Notes: generated by a model not told the origin, from the sequence alone. A stretch of DNA of 64,000 nucleotides from Lepus europaeus (GCF_033115175.1 NC_084836.1:65329297-65393296), one strand, 5' to 3'. Shown: positions 1 to 12,390, counted from the stretch's first letter. Numbers and translations are program-made.

Positions 1-897
1 TCCTCCCCGCTTCCCTGTGTTTGAGTCAGAGAAGAGAGGGTGCTGAACAGACGCTGGGCAGGCCATAAGGACAAGCGAGATGGAGGAGGTTAAAAGAACG
101 AGCAGGCCTTGCTCTCAGTAGGACTGTTCCTAGTGGGCTGGCTGCGGGGAGTGGACAGATGGATGTCTTACAGTGCACCTAGGGAGTGTGGACATTGTGT
201 TGAGGCCAGCGGAATGGCTAAAGCTGTCTTCCCAGGGCCACAACGGACTTTCCCTGTCGTGGGAGTCTTCATGCAGTGAGAGCCCTAATGGCTTGCAATT
301 GCTCATCTGCACCCACAGGGGTGTGCCGAGAAGAGACTCAGGTGGCAGGATGCAGAGGAAGTAAGGTGCAAGGAGAGAGAGAAGTAAGCTGGGAGTGGAG
401 CATTCCCCAAGCCTGCTGGCGCTGCCCCTTGGACTGACCACCTCACTCTTGATCCCTCTTGGCTGGCTTGCCAAAAAGATGCTACCAGTAAGGCCTAAAC
501 AGTGGTCGGTCCTCATTCAGAGGAGAGATAGAGAATGGCAGTATGCAAATTAGCGAAATGTAATGACAGATGAGAAGAACAGCTCAGCAGAGGACCGAGT
601 GCCCCACTGGTGTGCAGACTGGTTTGTGCGGGAATAGAGCAAATTTCTTCCTGCCAATTTTCCTCCTCCTCTTCATCTGGAATGTTTGTGGGTGAGAAGA
701 TGACTGGGGTATGAGATCTTCCCTGGAATGTTCCTGGGGAAGATGGTTCTGGGGGTGTGGGACACTCCTTACCCCAAGAATATTAGTGGATGGAAAGGTT
801 CCAGGGGTGTTAGACCTCCACCCCCAACCCCAGAAGGATATTGGGCAGGACCTCGATTTGGAGATGTTGGGTTGCTTTCAACACATATTCATGCCCT
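1..897. other. Intergenic DNA, nothing recognised
   Basis: Unique-looking sequence before the first SINE. Short open frames occur on both strands, but none has a recognisable domain, a conserved family motif or a length beyond chance. I see no RNA gene or repeat here. Confidence 0.5.
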
Positions 898-912
898 TTC
901 CCATGTGAACTT

Positions 913-971
913 TCTTTTTTTAAAAAATTTATTTATTTATTTGAAAGTCAAAGTTACACAGAGAGAGGAGG

Positions 972-1016
<45 letters not shown>

Positions 1017-1178
1017 CCTCCATCAGCTGGTTCACTCCCCAACTGGCCACAATGGCCAGAGCTGTGCCTATGCAAAGCCAGGAGCCTGGTGCTGCTTCCA
1101 GGTCTCCTATGCAGGTGCAGGGGCCCAAGGACTTGGGCCATGTTCTACTGCTTTCCCAGGCCATAGCAGAGAGTTGGA
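913..1178 (-). repeat. CSINE (rabbit C repeat), head-truncated
   Basis: Reads on the plus strand as the reverse complement of a C repeat: AT-rich tail first, then a long (GA)n run at about 976-1013, then the body. The head of the SINE is missing. A 15-bp direct repeat (TTCCCATGTGAACTT) flanks it at 898-912 and 1179-1193, so the truncation happened at insertion. The open frames here are low-complexity artefacts. Confidence 0.85.
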
Positions 1179-1398
1179 TTCCCATGTGAACTTCTCATAC
1201 ATGGGGCCTCATGTCTGTCTTTCTTTTTGTCCTAGCAATAGTAGCACTTTAGGATTGGCTCTAGGTGTTCTTGCTAAGTTGTTAAATCTTGAGCTGCTTA
1301 ATAGTGGGCTTCTGCCAATAATATCTCCCTTATTTGGTATTTATTTATCCTGCACAGAGGTCTAGCATCTTCACAATCCATTGTTAGTTGTGTTCTCT

Positions 1399-1746
1399 CT
1401 CTCTCTCTCTCTTTTTTTTTTTTGACAGGCAGAGTGGACAGTGAGAGAGAAAGACAGAGAGAAAGGTCTTCCTTTGCCGCTGGTTCACCCTCCAATGGCC
1501 GCTGCGGCCGGCGCGCTGCGGCCAGCGCACTGCGCTGATCCGATGGCAGGAGCCAGGTGCTTCTCCTGGTCTCCCATGGGATGCAGGGCCCAAGTACTTG
1601 GGCCATCCTCCACTGCACTCCCTGGCCACAGCAGAGAGCTGGCCTGGAAGAGGGGCAACCTGGACAGAATCCGGTGCCCCAGGACTAGAACCTGGTGTGC
1701 CGGCGCCGCTAGGTGGAGGATTAGCCTATTGAGCCACTGCGCTGGC
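1399..1746 (-). repeat. CSINE, young poly(T)-fronted type
   Basis: Full-length reverse-oriented C repeat of the subtype that begins with poly(T) and GACAGGCAGAGTGGACAG. A 14-bp target-site duplication (TAGTTGTGTTCTCT) lies at 1385-1398 and 1747-1760. It is CpG-rich, as expected of a younger copy. Confidence 0.9.
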
Positions 1747-1760
1747 TAGTTGTGTTCTCT

Positions 1761-2720
1761 TGATTCCTGCAGTGCATATTACCTATTTTGGTGAAAATCT
1801 ATTTGCCTTCTGTAAGGAAAAAGTAGTTCCTAGAAATGCTGTGCTTAGACTTGACCCTAGGAATTTTTTAGAAGCCAAGATTTAAGGTATCATCTTCCAG
1901 CACATTTGGCTAGGTGAAGACTTTCTATAGTCTCCAGATAGGAGGAAGCTGCTGTGTCCAGCAGGGGGAGTGGACTATTTCTTCAAAGCAGAGAACTCTT
2001 GTGCATCTGAGGATTGAAGAATCTCAAGTACAGCCACTTAGACCTGGAGACTTCAGGGAACCAGGATAGAACACAGCCCCAGATTGTTTCCAGTTGAGGA
2101 CCAAAGGACTGGAACATTTCCACAATAATTCTTACTCATTAGATGAGTGCTGCATCTGGGGAGTTTGATTGCAGGCACTTGTGGCCAGAAATAGAGCTTT
2201 CTGCCCAGTGCAGCCTCTGGACATTGCAAGTTAGGGTCAGGCTGGTCTGCGTCATGGAAGGAAGGGCGAGAAGACATGGATGGGGCACCACGGCATTTTC
2301 TATGGACTTCATCTCATTACAGAGGTCCTAAGAGTGAATGTGTATTTGTGCATTTAGGAGGGGACGTATAATGCAAGCTATGGAGAAATGCTGGCCAGAA
2401 ATTCCACTGGATTTTAATGTTACTGCACTTGCATGTTAATTTGAGCAAGAATGCACTGTCTCCTGAGAGGTTGTGTTTCAGAAGAATTCCCACAATGGTT
2501 TCCAGGAATGATTGCCTCCTATTTTATTCTAGTGGGAGGCTTACTTGAGAAGGCATAATACGTTTTTTAAAGTCTAAGCTACTGAAACGCTCAGTCTCTT
2601 TTCCTGCAATTTCCTAGGCCCTTTCTCTGGAGATAATGAGTATCTCCACACTTTGTTTATGAATTACTATACAAGTAGGTAGCTATTTTTAAATGTACTT
2701 AAAAAGAGACATGGAGAATC
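1761..2720. other. Intergenic DNA, nothing recognised
   Basis: No repeat family, conserved frame or RNA gene recognised. Ordinary mixed-composition sequence between a SINE and an L1 remnant. Confidence 0.4.
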
Positions 2721-2729
2721 ATTTAAAAT

Positions 2730-3235
2730 TTTTAAAGATATGGGCACTTTGTATAAAGTGGAGCAGCTAAAAAAAAAGTGGAGTAGCTGTTATAAAAAAG
2801 AATGAAATGCTACCATTTGTAGCGAAATGGATGCAGCTGGAGTACATCATGTTTAGTGAAATAAAAATAAGCTGGACCCAGAAAGACAAATACCGCACAT
2901 TTTCCCTTACATGTAGGAGCTAAAATGTAAAAAAAAAGAAGGAGAAGGAGAAGAAAAATCAAATGTCTTTGTGTATCAGTACTGCTGCAAATATAGTTTT
3001 GTAGAACATTGTTTTTACCTTTGTGGAACCAGTGGTTAAGAATGTTATACTACTATAGCTTCAATGATCTGTGATTATTTTAAAATGTACTCTATGTGGG
3101 TCAAATGGTCATTTTTCCATTCAATTATTGTTTGTAGCCATTGTCTATGTTCTCATTAAACTAGTGTCTTTTTGCTTTTTAATTCTTGGATTTCTTATTT
3201 GGTGAAGCAGTTAGCCTTTTCATTGTAATGTAAAT
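2730..3235 (+). mobile_element. Old L1 3' end (ORF2 tail and 3'UTR)
   Basis: About 2790-2935 reads like the degenerate last part of L1 ORF2 (the region encoding ATKWMQLE...DPERQIPHI-type sequence), then an AT-rich L1 3'UTR. It contains stops and A-rich expansions and is a fossil. The next SINE interrupts it, and L1 3'UTR-type sequence resumes downstream. Confidence 0.65.
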
Positions 3236-3242
3236 TTTTAAA

Positions 3243-3578
3243 CTTTTTTTTTTTTTTTTTTGCGTTTTCCTTGTTTATTTGACAGAGTTATAGACAGTGA
3301 GAGAGAGCAACAGAGAAAGGTCTTCCTTCCATTGGTTCACTCCCCAAATGGCTGCTACGGCTGGCACTGCACCGTTCTGAAGCCAGGAGCCAGGTGCTCC
3401 TCCCTAGTCTCCCATGTGAATGCAGGGACCCAAGGACTTGGGCCATCCTCTACTGCCTTCCTGGGCCACAGCAGAGAGCTGGACTGGAAGAGGAGCAACC
3501 AGGACTAGCACCCGGTGCCCATATGGGATGCTGACGCCGCAGGTGGAGGATTAACCAAGTGAGCCACGGCACTGGCCC
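3243..3578 (-). repeat. CSINE
   Basis: Reverse-oriented C repeat with an 18-nt poly(T) start and a head ending in GGCACTGGCCCC. Similar but imperfect flanks (TGTAATGTAAAT before, TGTAATATAAAT after) look like an eroded target-site duplication. It sits inside L1 3'UTR sequence. Confidence 0.85.
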
Positions 3579-3589
3579 CTGTAATATAA

Positions 3590-4195
3590 ATTTAAAATAT
3601 GTTATCTCAAAAACTAAGAAAAAAAAAAAAGGAAGAAAAGGAGAAGGAAGGAGGGTGTGAGGAAGAAACGGGGAGAGAGGGAATATCATTATAAGGAATG
3701 TATCTACAAAGCACATTGAATCTGTTAGAAACTAATTAAAATTTAAGATAACAAGAATTAAAATATAAAATGCAGCAGCTGCGTTATACACTCCAGATTT
3801 AAGTGAAGTCCCAACCAGCTCCCAGCCTTAGTTCTTTTATTTTAAAAAACTAAGATGAAATTAATGTTTATCTGTATAGCCATTGTTGTTGCCAAATAAA
3901 GTAGTCCATTTTGACATCTTGAGATGTGATTATTGTTTATAGCCCTTGTCCGTACTCCTGAGGTGCAGTGGTCTTTCTAGTTACTACTCATTGAATTCTT
4001 TGTTTGGTGGAGGATTGAGTTGGTGATTATAAACTGAAAGAATGTCATTGCCAAAATGAAAAGAAAAATAAGACAGGAAGAAGGAGGAAGGGTGAGAGTG
4101 AGGGATGCTGGGAAGTATCATTATGTTCTTTGAACTATATATATGAAACACATGAAATCTGTTTCCTTCGAATAAATTAAAAAAAAAAAAAGAAA
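3590..4195 (+). mobile_element. Old L1 3'UTR fragments
   Basis: Purine-rich tracts (about 3615-3685 and 4060-4120), followed by AAACACATGAAATCTG and an A-rich end at 4190, match the general layout of older rabbit L1 3'UTRs seen elsewhere in the window (for example 10020-10352). Probably two truncated 3'UTR copies in series. Confidence 0.6.
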
Positions 4196-4199
4196 AGAC

Positions 4200-5338
4200 A
4201 ATTAAGTGCCTAGTCCAAGGAAAGGCATAGATAAATACACAGAATGTATTGACTACTAGCATTGGGGTAGTTAAGCTCTTTTTGACATTTTGAGGAGAAT
4301 TAGGCAACAGAAGAAAAGGGGTCTTTGGAACTGAAAATTGCAGAGTGCCTGGATTCATACTGTTAGGCCTAATCATTGTCAGAACTCAGCAAGCCCATGG
4401 GACTGCAGCCCCTGTGTTTTGTGGACCTGCTGTGGCAGGATGGACCTGACTGGCTCAGAGAAATTTCCTGCGGCTACATAGCTCAAGGGAGGATCTGGGT
4501 GTGCCTGTAGGCTTTGTGAACATTGAAAAACAATAGTGACATAATAGACTGCTCAGTTACAAAAAGTACCTCTTGTGTTAAGAGGAAAATGAGAGCTCTG
4601 TCAAATTAGGGGTTTCTGGAAAAAGGGATAACCAAGGACATGTAGGAAGGTTTGGAAGAAGATTCAAGTTAGTGGAAACTTTGGCGTCAAGAGAATTTCA
4701 GAGAAAACACACCAAAAAGATAGAAGAAGTGATAAAGTGACTCTCGGTACCATGGGCTAATAGAGAGCTCTGCCTCTACAGCAGCAGCTGTTTGCAAATG
4801 CTGGCCGGCTGCCCTCCCCTGACTGCGTGTCCTACCTGTATGATTGTACAGCATCTTGTCCAGGAGGCAGTGGGGACTTGATGTCCAACACCTTTCATTA
4901 TAATTATTCAAAGTTCATTGGATTTTTCAACACCTTTCAGATAAGGTTGGTGTCCTGGTATTGGGCCTATCTTCATTCCAGTCTCCATTAGTATATCCAT
5001 GACAACAGTAACAACAACAGAATTAAACACTTTTGTTTGGATTTGCTCATAGTATATGTATTTAATATAATGAGCTTTATTTTAGCAGTGAAAGTTTTAT
5101 ATTATGGGATTATCACATTGCACTGTTTTTAATCCCTCGTAGAAAATATCAGTAAAATAACTGTATTTACAAAAAGTAAAAATGAAGTTGTGGATACAAG
5201 AAAAGTTTTGAGAAATTCAGTTTGAATGGAGTTTTAGAGTAAGCAGGAACAAATTATTTTACAAACTTAATGATCCATTCTTTGGGTAGCAAGTCTCTTA
5301 TGAGAACTTGAATCACTGACTTTTGCCTCTTAGAAGAT
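4200..5338. other. Intergenic DNA, nothing recognised
   Basis: No supported gene, RNA or repeat. Lies between the L1 3'UTR remnants and the SINE that truncates the first OR gene. Confidence 0.4.
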
Positions 5339-5347
5339 AACACAACT

Positions 5348-5682
5348 ATTTTTTCTTTTTAAAGATTTATTATTTATTTGAAAGGCAGAGCTACAGAGAA
5401 ATAGGAAGAGACACACAGAGAAACCTTCCGTTCACTGGTTCACTCCCCAAATGGCTGCACTGGCTGGGGCTGCACAAGGCTGAAGCCAAGACCCCGGAAC
5501 TCCATCAGGGTCGCTCACATGGGTGGCAGGGTCCCAAGAGCTTGGTCAAACTCTGCTGCTTTCTCAGCACATTGGCAAGGAGCTGGATTGGAAGTAGAGG
5601 ACCTGGGACTTGAACTGACACTCATATAGAATGCCAGCATTGCAGGCGTTGGCTCAACCCACTGTGCTGCAGCAGAGGGCCC
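5348..5682 (-). repeat. CSINE inserted in the 3' end of an OR gene
   Basis: Older-type C repeat in the same orientation as the OR gene (minus strand). Its tail (AAAGATTTATTATTTATTTG) is at 5360 and its head (GGGCCCTCTGCTG on the minus strand) abuts the OR coding sequence. Imperfect duplications of AACACAA(C/T)T at 5339-5347 and 5683-5691 mark the insertion site within the last codons of the receptor. Confidence 0.88.
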
Positions 5683-6602
5683 AACACAATTCTTTTGACT
5701 GAGTCATTGAAGGCTTGTTTCACTTGCTTGTTCCTCAGGGTGTAGATGAAGGGGTTCAGCATAGGCGCGATGGAGGTGGTGAGCACGATCACGCCCTTGT
5801 TAATGGCCACTGACTCCTTTGCTGAGGGCTTCACATAGATGAAGATGCAGCTGCCATAGGTGATGGAGACCACAATCATGTGGGAAGAGCAGGTGGAAAA
5901 GGCCTTCTTCCTTTGCTGGGCTGAGGGGAATCTTGTAATCGTTCTGATTATATATATGTAGGAGAAAACTACACACAGAAGGGTTGTGATGAAGGTCAAC
6001 ACAGCACAGCCTATAACCATCTGCTCAATGACCCATGTGTCTGAGCATGATATCTTCAGGAAGGGAGACACATCACAAAGAAAGCTGTCAATGATGTTAG
6101 AGTCACAGAATTCCAGACTCTGACTCAAGCTAAACGGTGGGAGTATGATTAAAAAGCCAGCCATCCAACAACAAAAGATGGAACTTCTACAGGCTCTGCT
6201 GCTCATGATGGTCATGTAATACAGGGGTTTGCAGATGGCCACATAGCGGTCATAGGACATGATGGCCAGAAGGAAAAACTCAGTAACTCCAAAAAGATCT
6301 GTAAAAAATGCTTGAATAGCACAAGCACAATAAGTAATAGTCTTGTCACCTGTCAATAGGTTATACAAATATCTAGGAATACAAGCTGATGTGAATAATA
6401 TTTCTAAGAATGAAAAATTTTGTAGGAAAAAGTACATTGGTGTTTTAAGGTGAGAATCAATGAATATAAGTGAGATAATAGCCAAGTTCCCAGTTACACT
6501 CAATAAGTAGGCAAAAAACAGAAAAATTAAAAGCAGGCCCTGAAGTTGTGGATCGTCTGTTAGTCCCAGGAGAATGAATGTTGTTATTGTGTGGTTTCTC
6601 AT
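5622..6602 (-). CDS. OR6C-like: Olfactory receptor, OR6C-type, SINE-derived C-terminus
   Basis: Seven-transmembrane odorant receptor of 326 residues, normally acting in the ciliary membrane of olfactory neurons through a Gs-type pathway. Visible family marks: N-glycosylation site NHT at residues 3-5, N39 of the TM1 GN motif, PMYFFL at 55-60, the TM3 motif [10 protein letters not shown] at 115-124, KAFSTCSSH at 233-241, and the TM7 motif [12 protein letters not shown] at 280-291. The opening ([17 protein letters not shown]) is typical of OR6C. The start is the ATG preceding the conserved N-x-T site. Intronless coding region, as usual for ORs. Oddity: about the last 19-20 residues, from around residue 307, are translated from the head of the CSINE and replace the Lys-rich tail of the paralogues. 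All seven membrane segments lie upstream, so the receptor could still work. The subfamily call is by eye; one-to-one orthology is not assigned. Confidence 0.93.
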   Translation of the reverse strand: MRNHTITTFILLGLTDDPQLQGLLLIFLFFAYLLSVTGNLAIISLIFIDSHLKTPMYFFLQNFSFLEILFTSACIPRYLYNLLTGDKTITYCACAIQAFFTDLFGVTEFFLLAIMSYDRYVAICKPLYYMTIMSSRACRSSIFCCWMAGFLIILPPFSLSQSLEFCDSNIIDSFLCDVSPFLKISCSDTWVIEQMVIGCAVLTFITTLLCVVFSYIYIIRTITRFPSAQQRKKAFSTCSSHMIVVSITYGSCIFIYVKPSAKESVAINKGVIVLTTSIAPMLNPFIYTLRNKQVKQAFNDSVKRIVLGPLLQHSGLSQRLQCWHSI

Positions 6603-6639
6603 AACTGACTCCTGATTTGTATCCAGTCTTCATGAAAAG

Positions 6640-9100
6640 AATCAGGTATTATGCTAGAATATAGGAATGTCAGTGTTCCATAGTGGTAAACAATGAAAAG
6701 TAAAATGAAGCCAGTAACTGGTTCACATGAAACTTATTCTTTATTTTGGTAGTTAATGTTGTCAACATATATAAAGTCTTAGCTTTTATGCTTTCTTTTT
6801 TATATTTTAAAAGGGGATATCTTATAGATCAATCTGTGACACAATCTAGTAATATACAAATTTTACCTCTCTATTGCATTTTCCTTATTAATTATTGTCT
6901 ATATCCTATATTAATTTTTACTATCATTCAATATTAAGATTATCTTGTATTCCAATTCATTCTGATTTGGTATGAGGTTGAAATCTTAAAATTCACTCAT
7001 AGTTCCATGTGTTTACTCATGGCGTGGTACTTGGTAAAACCCAATTACATAACAAATAATTCATTACAGAAGCTCTACAAAATCCATAATCAATTATAAT
7101 TTTATGTGTGTAAAATGTAGTACATACAAGCATCAAGTCCTGTGATTTCAAATAGGGTCCATGTGTGATAAATTTTATATCTGTATTTATACTGATTTAT
7201 TTTCTGAAATTGTTACATATAGCTATTATGCATCACACTAAGCACATGCAAAGCTGATTTCATAAACTGTGTATTCTATTCTTCCAATGCATTCTCTGTA
7301 ATAAAACTAATGGATTACAGTAATTGAACTCATATGATATTTTGGGTGTTATATAATCACTCCACAGGAAGCAACTGTCTGGATCAATTTCCCCTCCCAT
7401 CCTTTCTTCTCTTCTATTCTGTTTAACAATCCTTGCATTCAACTTTAGGACAACAGTTCTTTGATTTTTAGTAGAAGTATTATTTCTTTTGGAAAATCTT
7501 TGAAACCTGGTGGCTGGTTGTATCCTCCTCCCCATCCCCACCGCCACACTCCCATTGATGCACCATTGCCAGACAGTACTCATTTCTGTCATGGCAGTTG
7601 CCATGGAAACGTGAGTCTGTTGGTCAGAAATGGATTTTTTTTAAAAAAACTGGAACAACCCACAATACTAATCACAACCCATGTACATAGTCAATGCCTA
7701 ACAAATGGTTATTGGTTAAATTCTGACATTTTTCACCAGGCACATATAAAGTTATCTTCTTTCCTATTTGGACTTCCTTGTATTGCTATATCATTAATTT
7801 TACCTGAAGCATTCTATGTTCATGGCTCTCATATTTTGTATTTTATATATTTTTTTTTGCATTAAAGTGAAGTATTTACTACTGAATTAAGCCTTACCAC
7901 GAAATTTCCACTTTTTCTGCTAATATCGTACTGAAGAGATAACTGGCTTTTCTTCCTTGCCTTATCTGTCATGTAAATGAGTAGTTAAATTCAATTTTGC
8001 TTCTTTGAGATAACAAATAAATAAATGACATAAATAATAAGTAAGATAATAAAATTATAGGTCAAGTTTGTGATGCTTAATTTGGGTCAAAACTCCTTTA
8101 TAACTTTTCCCTCAGTTATCAGAAATTAATCACAATATCCATAAAGGAAATGCTTCCAGTCAGTCTCTGTGACTTGCTATTTTTCTTACATCAGTGATTG
8201 AAATTAGATTTTCCTGGGAAACTCCAATCAAAGAGTTGCCAGAATGGAGCCAATGCACTGATTGAAATAGTCTCTTCTTACCAGTCTGGACACAGGTTCA
8301 AGTCCAATAATGTGTCAGATTCTTACTTTTATGACACTTAGAGAAGTATCCTTAGTCAAGATCTTGGTTTTCTTGAGAGCTGAAAGATAAGGTCACACAA
8401 AAGCAATCTCAATGGATCCACTACACTATAGTGACATCCCACCCCAGGAGCCCACCTACCTCCTTTGAGTTCCATTCTCCTCTGCTTAGGGACACCAGAT
8501 GCTTCCCTGTTGTGTTGAACTCAACCCTGAAAACTTCGGAAAATATTGGAGACTTCATACATTTCATTGCTTTATTACAAGTATAAAAGCCATTATTCCA
8601 CGAGAAAACCATCTTTCTTGTATATTAAATGTCAAATTTGGCAAGATAATTGGCTCTAAAGTGTGACTAACTCCTCTCTTTTTATTCCATCTTTCAAATG
8701 TTTAATCTTGACACTGTTTTTATTATATGGGTCATGTATAAGATTAAAAAATCAAGTCTGATATGTAAAAATGGGCAGAGAATGTAAAATGACAGAACAG
8801 CTACTATTTTGGAACATTCACGTTCACATTTTCCTTTTGCAAATACATCCACGTATGTTGTAACTCCTACTTACAGAAGTATAAACATTAAATACAAAAC
8901 TTGTCAAATTGGGTGTCAATTCATCATCTGCTCTTTGTTTTAAAGCATGAGGCTCTCTGAACTGTCTATCTGATACCTGCTCAGCTATCGTAATAATCAA
9001 AGCCAGGAAACACTGAACCCTGGGTTTGGCTCTCTGTCTTGGGCAGGTGAAATCATCTTCCCTTATTGATGCTGTGTTTAATTCTTAATTCACCTTTCAG
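6640..9100. other. AT-rich intergenic DNA upstream of the first OR gene
   Basis: AT-rich, no SINE and no convincing L1. Non-coding 5' exons and the OR promoter would be expected in a stretch like this, but I cannot place them from sequence alone. The short frames are not supported. Confidence 0.4.
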
Positions 9101-10010
9101 TGACATATTCATGTTAAAGAACTTTCTGTTCTGAATTTGCACCAATGGCTCTCCTGTGATTTCTCCAGCCATCACTGATAACTATGTTGATGATCTCAAA
9201 TATTTTTAATACTGAATCAGTGTGTCTAGAGTTTGAGATTTGCATCTGTCAACGGGTGGGAAAAAATTTTCCCTGGAGGCACCATTAGATTGTATTATGA
9301 ATAGTTTCCCTGGTTTATTTAAAAATTTTCTTTCCTTTGGATATGTCTAGTTCCCAGTAACATCCAGTGTGGGTCACAAACATAGAGAAAACCACGTGTG
9401 TACTTTCTGGGGAGCTCCAGGCATTCCCTGGCATTGCAGGAACACCCTGGGAAGAACTAAGCAGAGAAAATGGAGAAAAACTATCAGAGCCCAGCTCAGC
9501 TGCTGCCAAGTCTCCTCCAGCTCTCTGAAACAGTTTGGTAGAAACATACTGGCCACATTGAGTAACATCCTTTGTTTAAAGATATCTATATTGTTTCTCA
9601 AACTTTTAATATTTTCCTCTTGTACAAAACACTAGCAGATAGTTTGAGAAAATTATTGAAACTGAACTGTAACTGATATTTCTATGTTCTTTATATATAT
9701 TTCTGAGATTTAAAAAAATTTTGAGATTGCCGAGGTCTTTAATTCTATCAATTTTGAGCTAATGAGTTACGTATAAACATGCTTGTGTATATAAATACAC
9801 ACTGCCTTCACTTTGATGTGGAGGCTGACTTTATAACAGCTGAGAATGAGGCCACAATCTAGATAGCAGTCATTATTGACTATCATGCCTAAGTGGTTTA
9901 TCAGAGGTTCTGCTTCCTACAAAAAATAATTACAATTCATATATAAGCTTATTTTTTAAAATGTTTCAAATAGCTATAGCATCACTCATTTTGACACATA
10001 TAGGTGAAAT
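9100..10010. other. OR-flank block paralogous to about 54.0-54.5 kb
   Basis: Non-coding. Short stretches (for example GCCATCAC, and CAGTGTGT followed by GAG near 9170-9240) recur in similar order near 54.03-54.12 kb, upstream of the third OR gene. This suggests the OR duplication unit included its upstream flank. No gene or RNA recognised. Confidence 0.35.
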
Positions 10011-10019
10011 CAACTTCTC

Positions 10020-10352
10020 CAAAATGTAATGTATTGGAGTGAAATGGACATTTTGAAATTTGATGATTGTTTATGGCCCTTGTCTCTACTGTTGAGAACA
10101 GTGTTTTTTTCTTCATACTCTTTGTTGAAGTCTTTACTTAATGAGACCCTTTACTTAACCTTAGGCATATTCAGGAAACTGAAAATAGATCTTTGAATAT
10201 ATTAAGAGTGGGAATGGGAGAGGGAGGAGGAAGGGTTGGATCATGGGTGGGAAAGTAGGTAGGGTGGGAAGTACCACTATGTTCCTAAATCTGTATATAT
10301 GAAATATATGAAACTTGTATAAATTAAATGATATTAAAAATAAAATTAAAAA
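10020..10352 (+). mobile_element. L1 3'UTR, 5'-truncated
   Basis: Rabbit-type L1 3'UTR. It has the GATGATTGTTTATGGCCC segment, a GGGAGAGGGAGGAGGAAGGG purine tract near 10210, the TATGAAATATATGAAAC end and an A-rich tail at about 10330-10352. No ORF2 is attached, so it is a strongly 5'-truncated copy. Confidence 0.72.
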
Positions 10353-10454
10353 ATCCACTTCTCTGAAGAAACTCAGATCTAATGTCTCAAAAAGAAAGAT
10401 ATGTTTTTATCATAGAGAAATGCTCAATGTGGGAATGGAAGTTTGATTGCAGTG

Positions 10455-10730
10455 TTGAAGACACTGCCTGGGACTCCAGCATCCTAGATGGGAGTGAGCC
10501 TGGCTTTGACCCCAGCTCTGCTTCCTGCCCATGTGCACCCTTGGAGACAGCAGGTGATGGTTCAAATACTTGGATGCTATTCACCCATGCAAAAGACAAG
10601 GAGTTCCAGGCTCCTAGGTTGGCTTGGGCCAGCCCCAGCTGTTGTGAACACTTGGGGGTGAGCTAACTGGCAGAAGATCTTTCTGTCTGTCTCTATCTCT
10701 GCCTCTCTGCCTTTCAAATAAATAATAGTA
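10455..10730 (+). repeat. CSINE, diverged
   Basis: Forward-oriented, old C repeat. Degenerate body, pyrimidine-rich stretch (CTGTCTGTCTCTATCTCTGCC) and terminal CTTTCAAATAAATAAT. The open frames across it are incidental. Confidence 0.75.
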
Positions 10731-10767
10731 AAATAAAGAATAGACTTACAAAATATAAATTAAAAAA

Positions 10768-10912
10768 TGAAATGCTAAATTTTAGGAGGGAGAGATATAT
10801 TTACCTTGATTGGATCTTACATAAAGTGTACAAGCATTGAAACATTACATAGTACCCTCAAAATATGAGCAGTTTTTATATACCTGGTATGTTAAAAAAA
10901 GTTAAAAAATAA
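10768..10912 (+). mobile_element. L1 3' terminus fragment, old
   Basis: Matches the general pattern of an old mammalian L1 3' end (…ACATTACATAGTACCC…ATATGAGCAGTTTTTATA…), like the better copy at the right edge of the window. Short and diverged. Confidence 0.5.
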
Positions 10913-11469
10913 GCGAGGCACAGAGATTGGACTTACTTTCCTGGAAGTCACCAGCACCTTCCATTTTCCTGCAGGCTCTCAGGAGACACTGATTTCTTCT
11001 CCAGGCTTGTGTTTGAACCTCTGGCCACTCTGCCTCGTGGATTGTCACTCCATTTATTACCCTCTGAAATGTCCTTGATCTTCCATATTTTCCTCTTTGA
11101 CACATTGACAAAGCTTTCTCATCAAGGACTCCACCCACTGTAAACTGCTCTAAGTGTGAAAGTAATACAGTATTGAGAGATTTTAAAATGCCAGGAGCTC
11201 TCTGGTTTTACAAGTTGATACTCTGAATCCTAAGTATAGAGTGAGAAGTTTTTCACTAATAAGATTAGCATTTGTTTTATTAGCCAAGCTGAAATGAAAT
11301 GAATACACAAAAGCACCTTGGGAACCCAATTTCAAAAATCACTAATGAATCTTCCGTGTAATGAACTTGGCAGAAATCCTGAAAAACTCAGCAGTGCCGA
11401 CAATGTCCTCAGAGAAAGGGAGGTGGCAATGTAGCAGCCAGTACAGGCCAACAGCATTGAAAATGAGTT

Positions 11470-11812
11470 GGTGGGGGCAGGCACTGAGGCTCGCGGGTTA
11501 AACCACAGTGTGGGATTTCTGCATCCCACATGAGAGTGCCCAATTAGGAGACCTGAGCACTCTGCTTCTGACCCAGCTGCTTGCTAATGCACACGGGAAG
11601 CAGCTGATGGCCCAGGTGCTTGAATTCCTGCTACCCATGTGCGAGAGCTGAGTGGAGCTCCTGGTTCCTGTGTTGGTCTGACTGAGTTCCGGCTATTGAA
11701 AACTTTTGGGGGAATGAACCAGTAGAAGAAATCTCCCCAGCCCTGAATCTCCCGCCCTCCCTCTCTCACTCTCACTCTGCTTAGTCAGTAAATAAATGTT
11801 TGAAAAAAATCA
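11470..11812 (+). repeat. CSINE, diverged
   Basis: Forward-oriented older C repeat. Head GGGGGCAGGCACTGAGGCT, body with CCCAGGTGCTTGAATTCC, pyrimidine-rich stretch CCCTCCCTCTCTCACTCTC, end AGTAAATAAATG. Confidence 0.78.
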
Positions 11813-12065
11813 AATGGTAAAGTACCTGTGTCCTCTGACATTCACTCCTCATCTCAGGTGTCTCTAAGATTGCCAAGCCCAGTGCTCTCCCTCATTACAG
11901 CTTTAATTAAAATCACAAAATGTATGAATACCCACTAATCTAGTGAGAATTACCAAAAATCATTCTTCAGTAATTTAGTTTTTTTGTATATTGTCCTTCC
12001 ACAAATATTTTTTCAAAATTTAAGCTAATTCCTAGGTTTAGAATGTAAGGACTGAAGTGACTTTT

Positions 12066-12390
12066 TTTTTTTTTTTGACAGGCAGAGTGGACAGTGAGAG
12101 AGAGAAAGAGAGAAAGGTCTTCCTTTGCCGTTGGTTCACCCCTCAATGGCTGCTGTGGCTGGCGCGCTGCGCTGATCCGAATCCAGGAGCCAGGTGCTTC
12201 TCCTGGTCTCCCATACGGGTGCAGGGCCCAAGGACCTGGGCTATCCTCCACTGCACTCCTGGGCCACAGAAGAGAGCTGGACTGGAAGAGGAGCAACTGA
12301 GACAGAATCCGGCGCCCAGACCGGGTCTAGAACCCTGGCTGCCGGTGCTGCAGGCGGAGGATTAGCCAAGTGAGCCACGGTGCCGGCCTA
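12066..12390 (-). repeat. CSINE, young poly(T)-fronted type
   Basis: Reverse-oriented C repeat with poly(T), GACAGGCAGAGTGGACAG and a GTGCCGGCC head. Direct repeats AAGTGACTTTT at 12055-12065 and 12391-12401 flank it. Confidence 0.9.

Noticed and set aside
711-1365. Several overlapping open frames with Arg-Glu repeats
   Set aside because: They are translations of the (GA)n run and body of a CSINE; no protein-coding signature.
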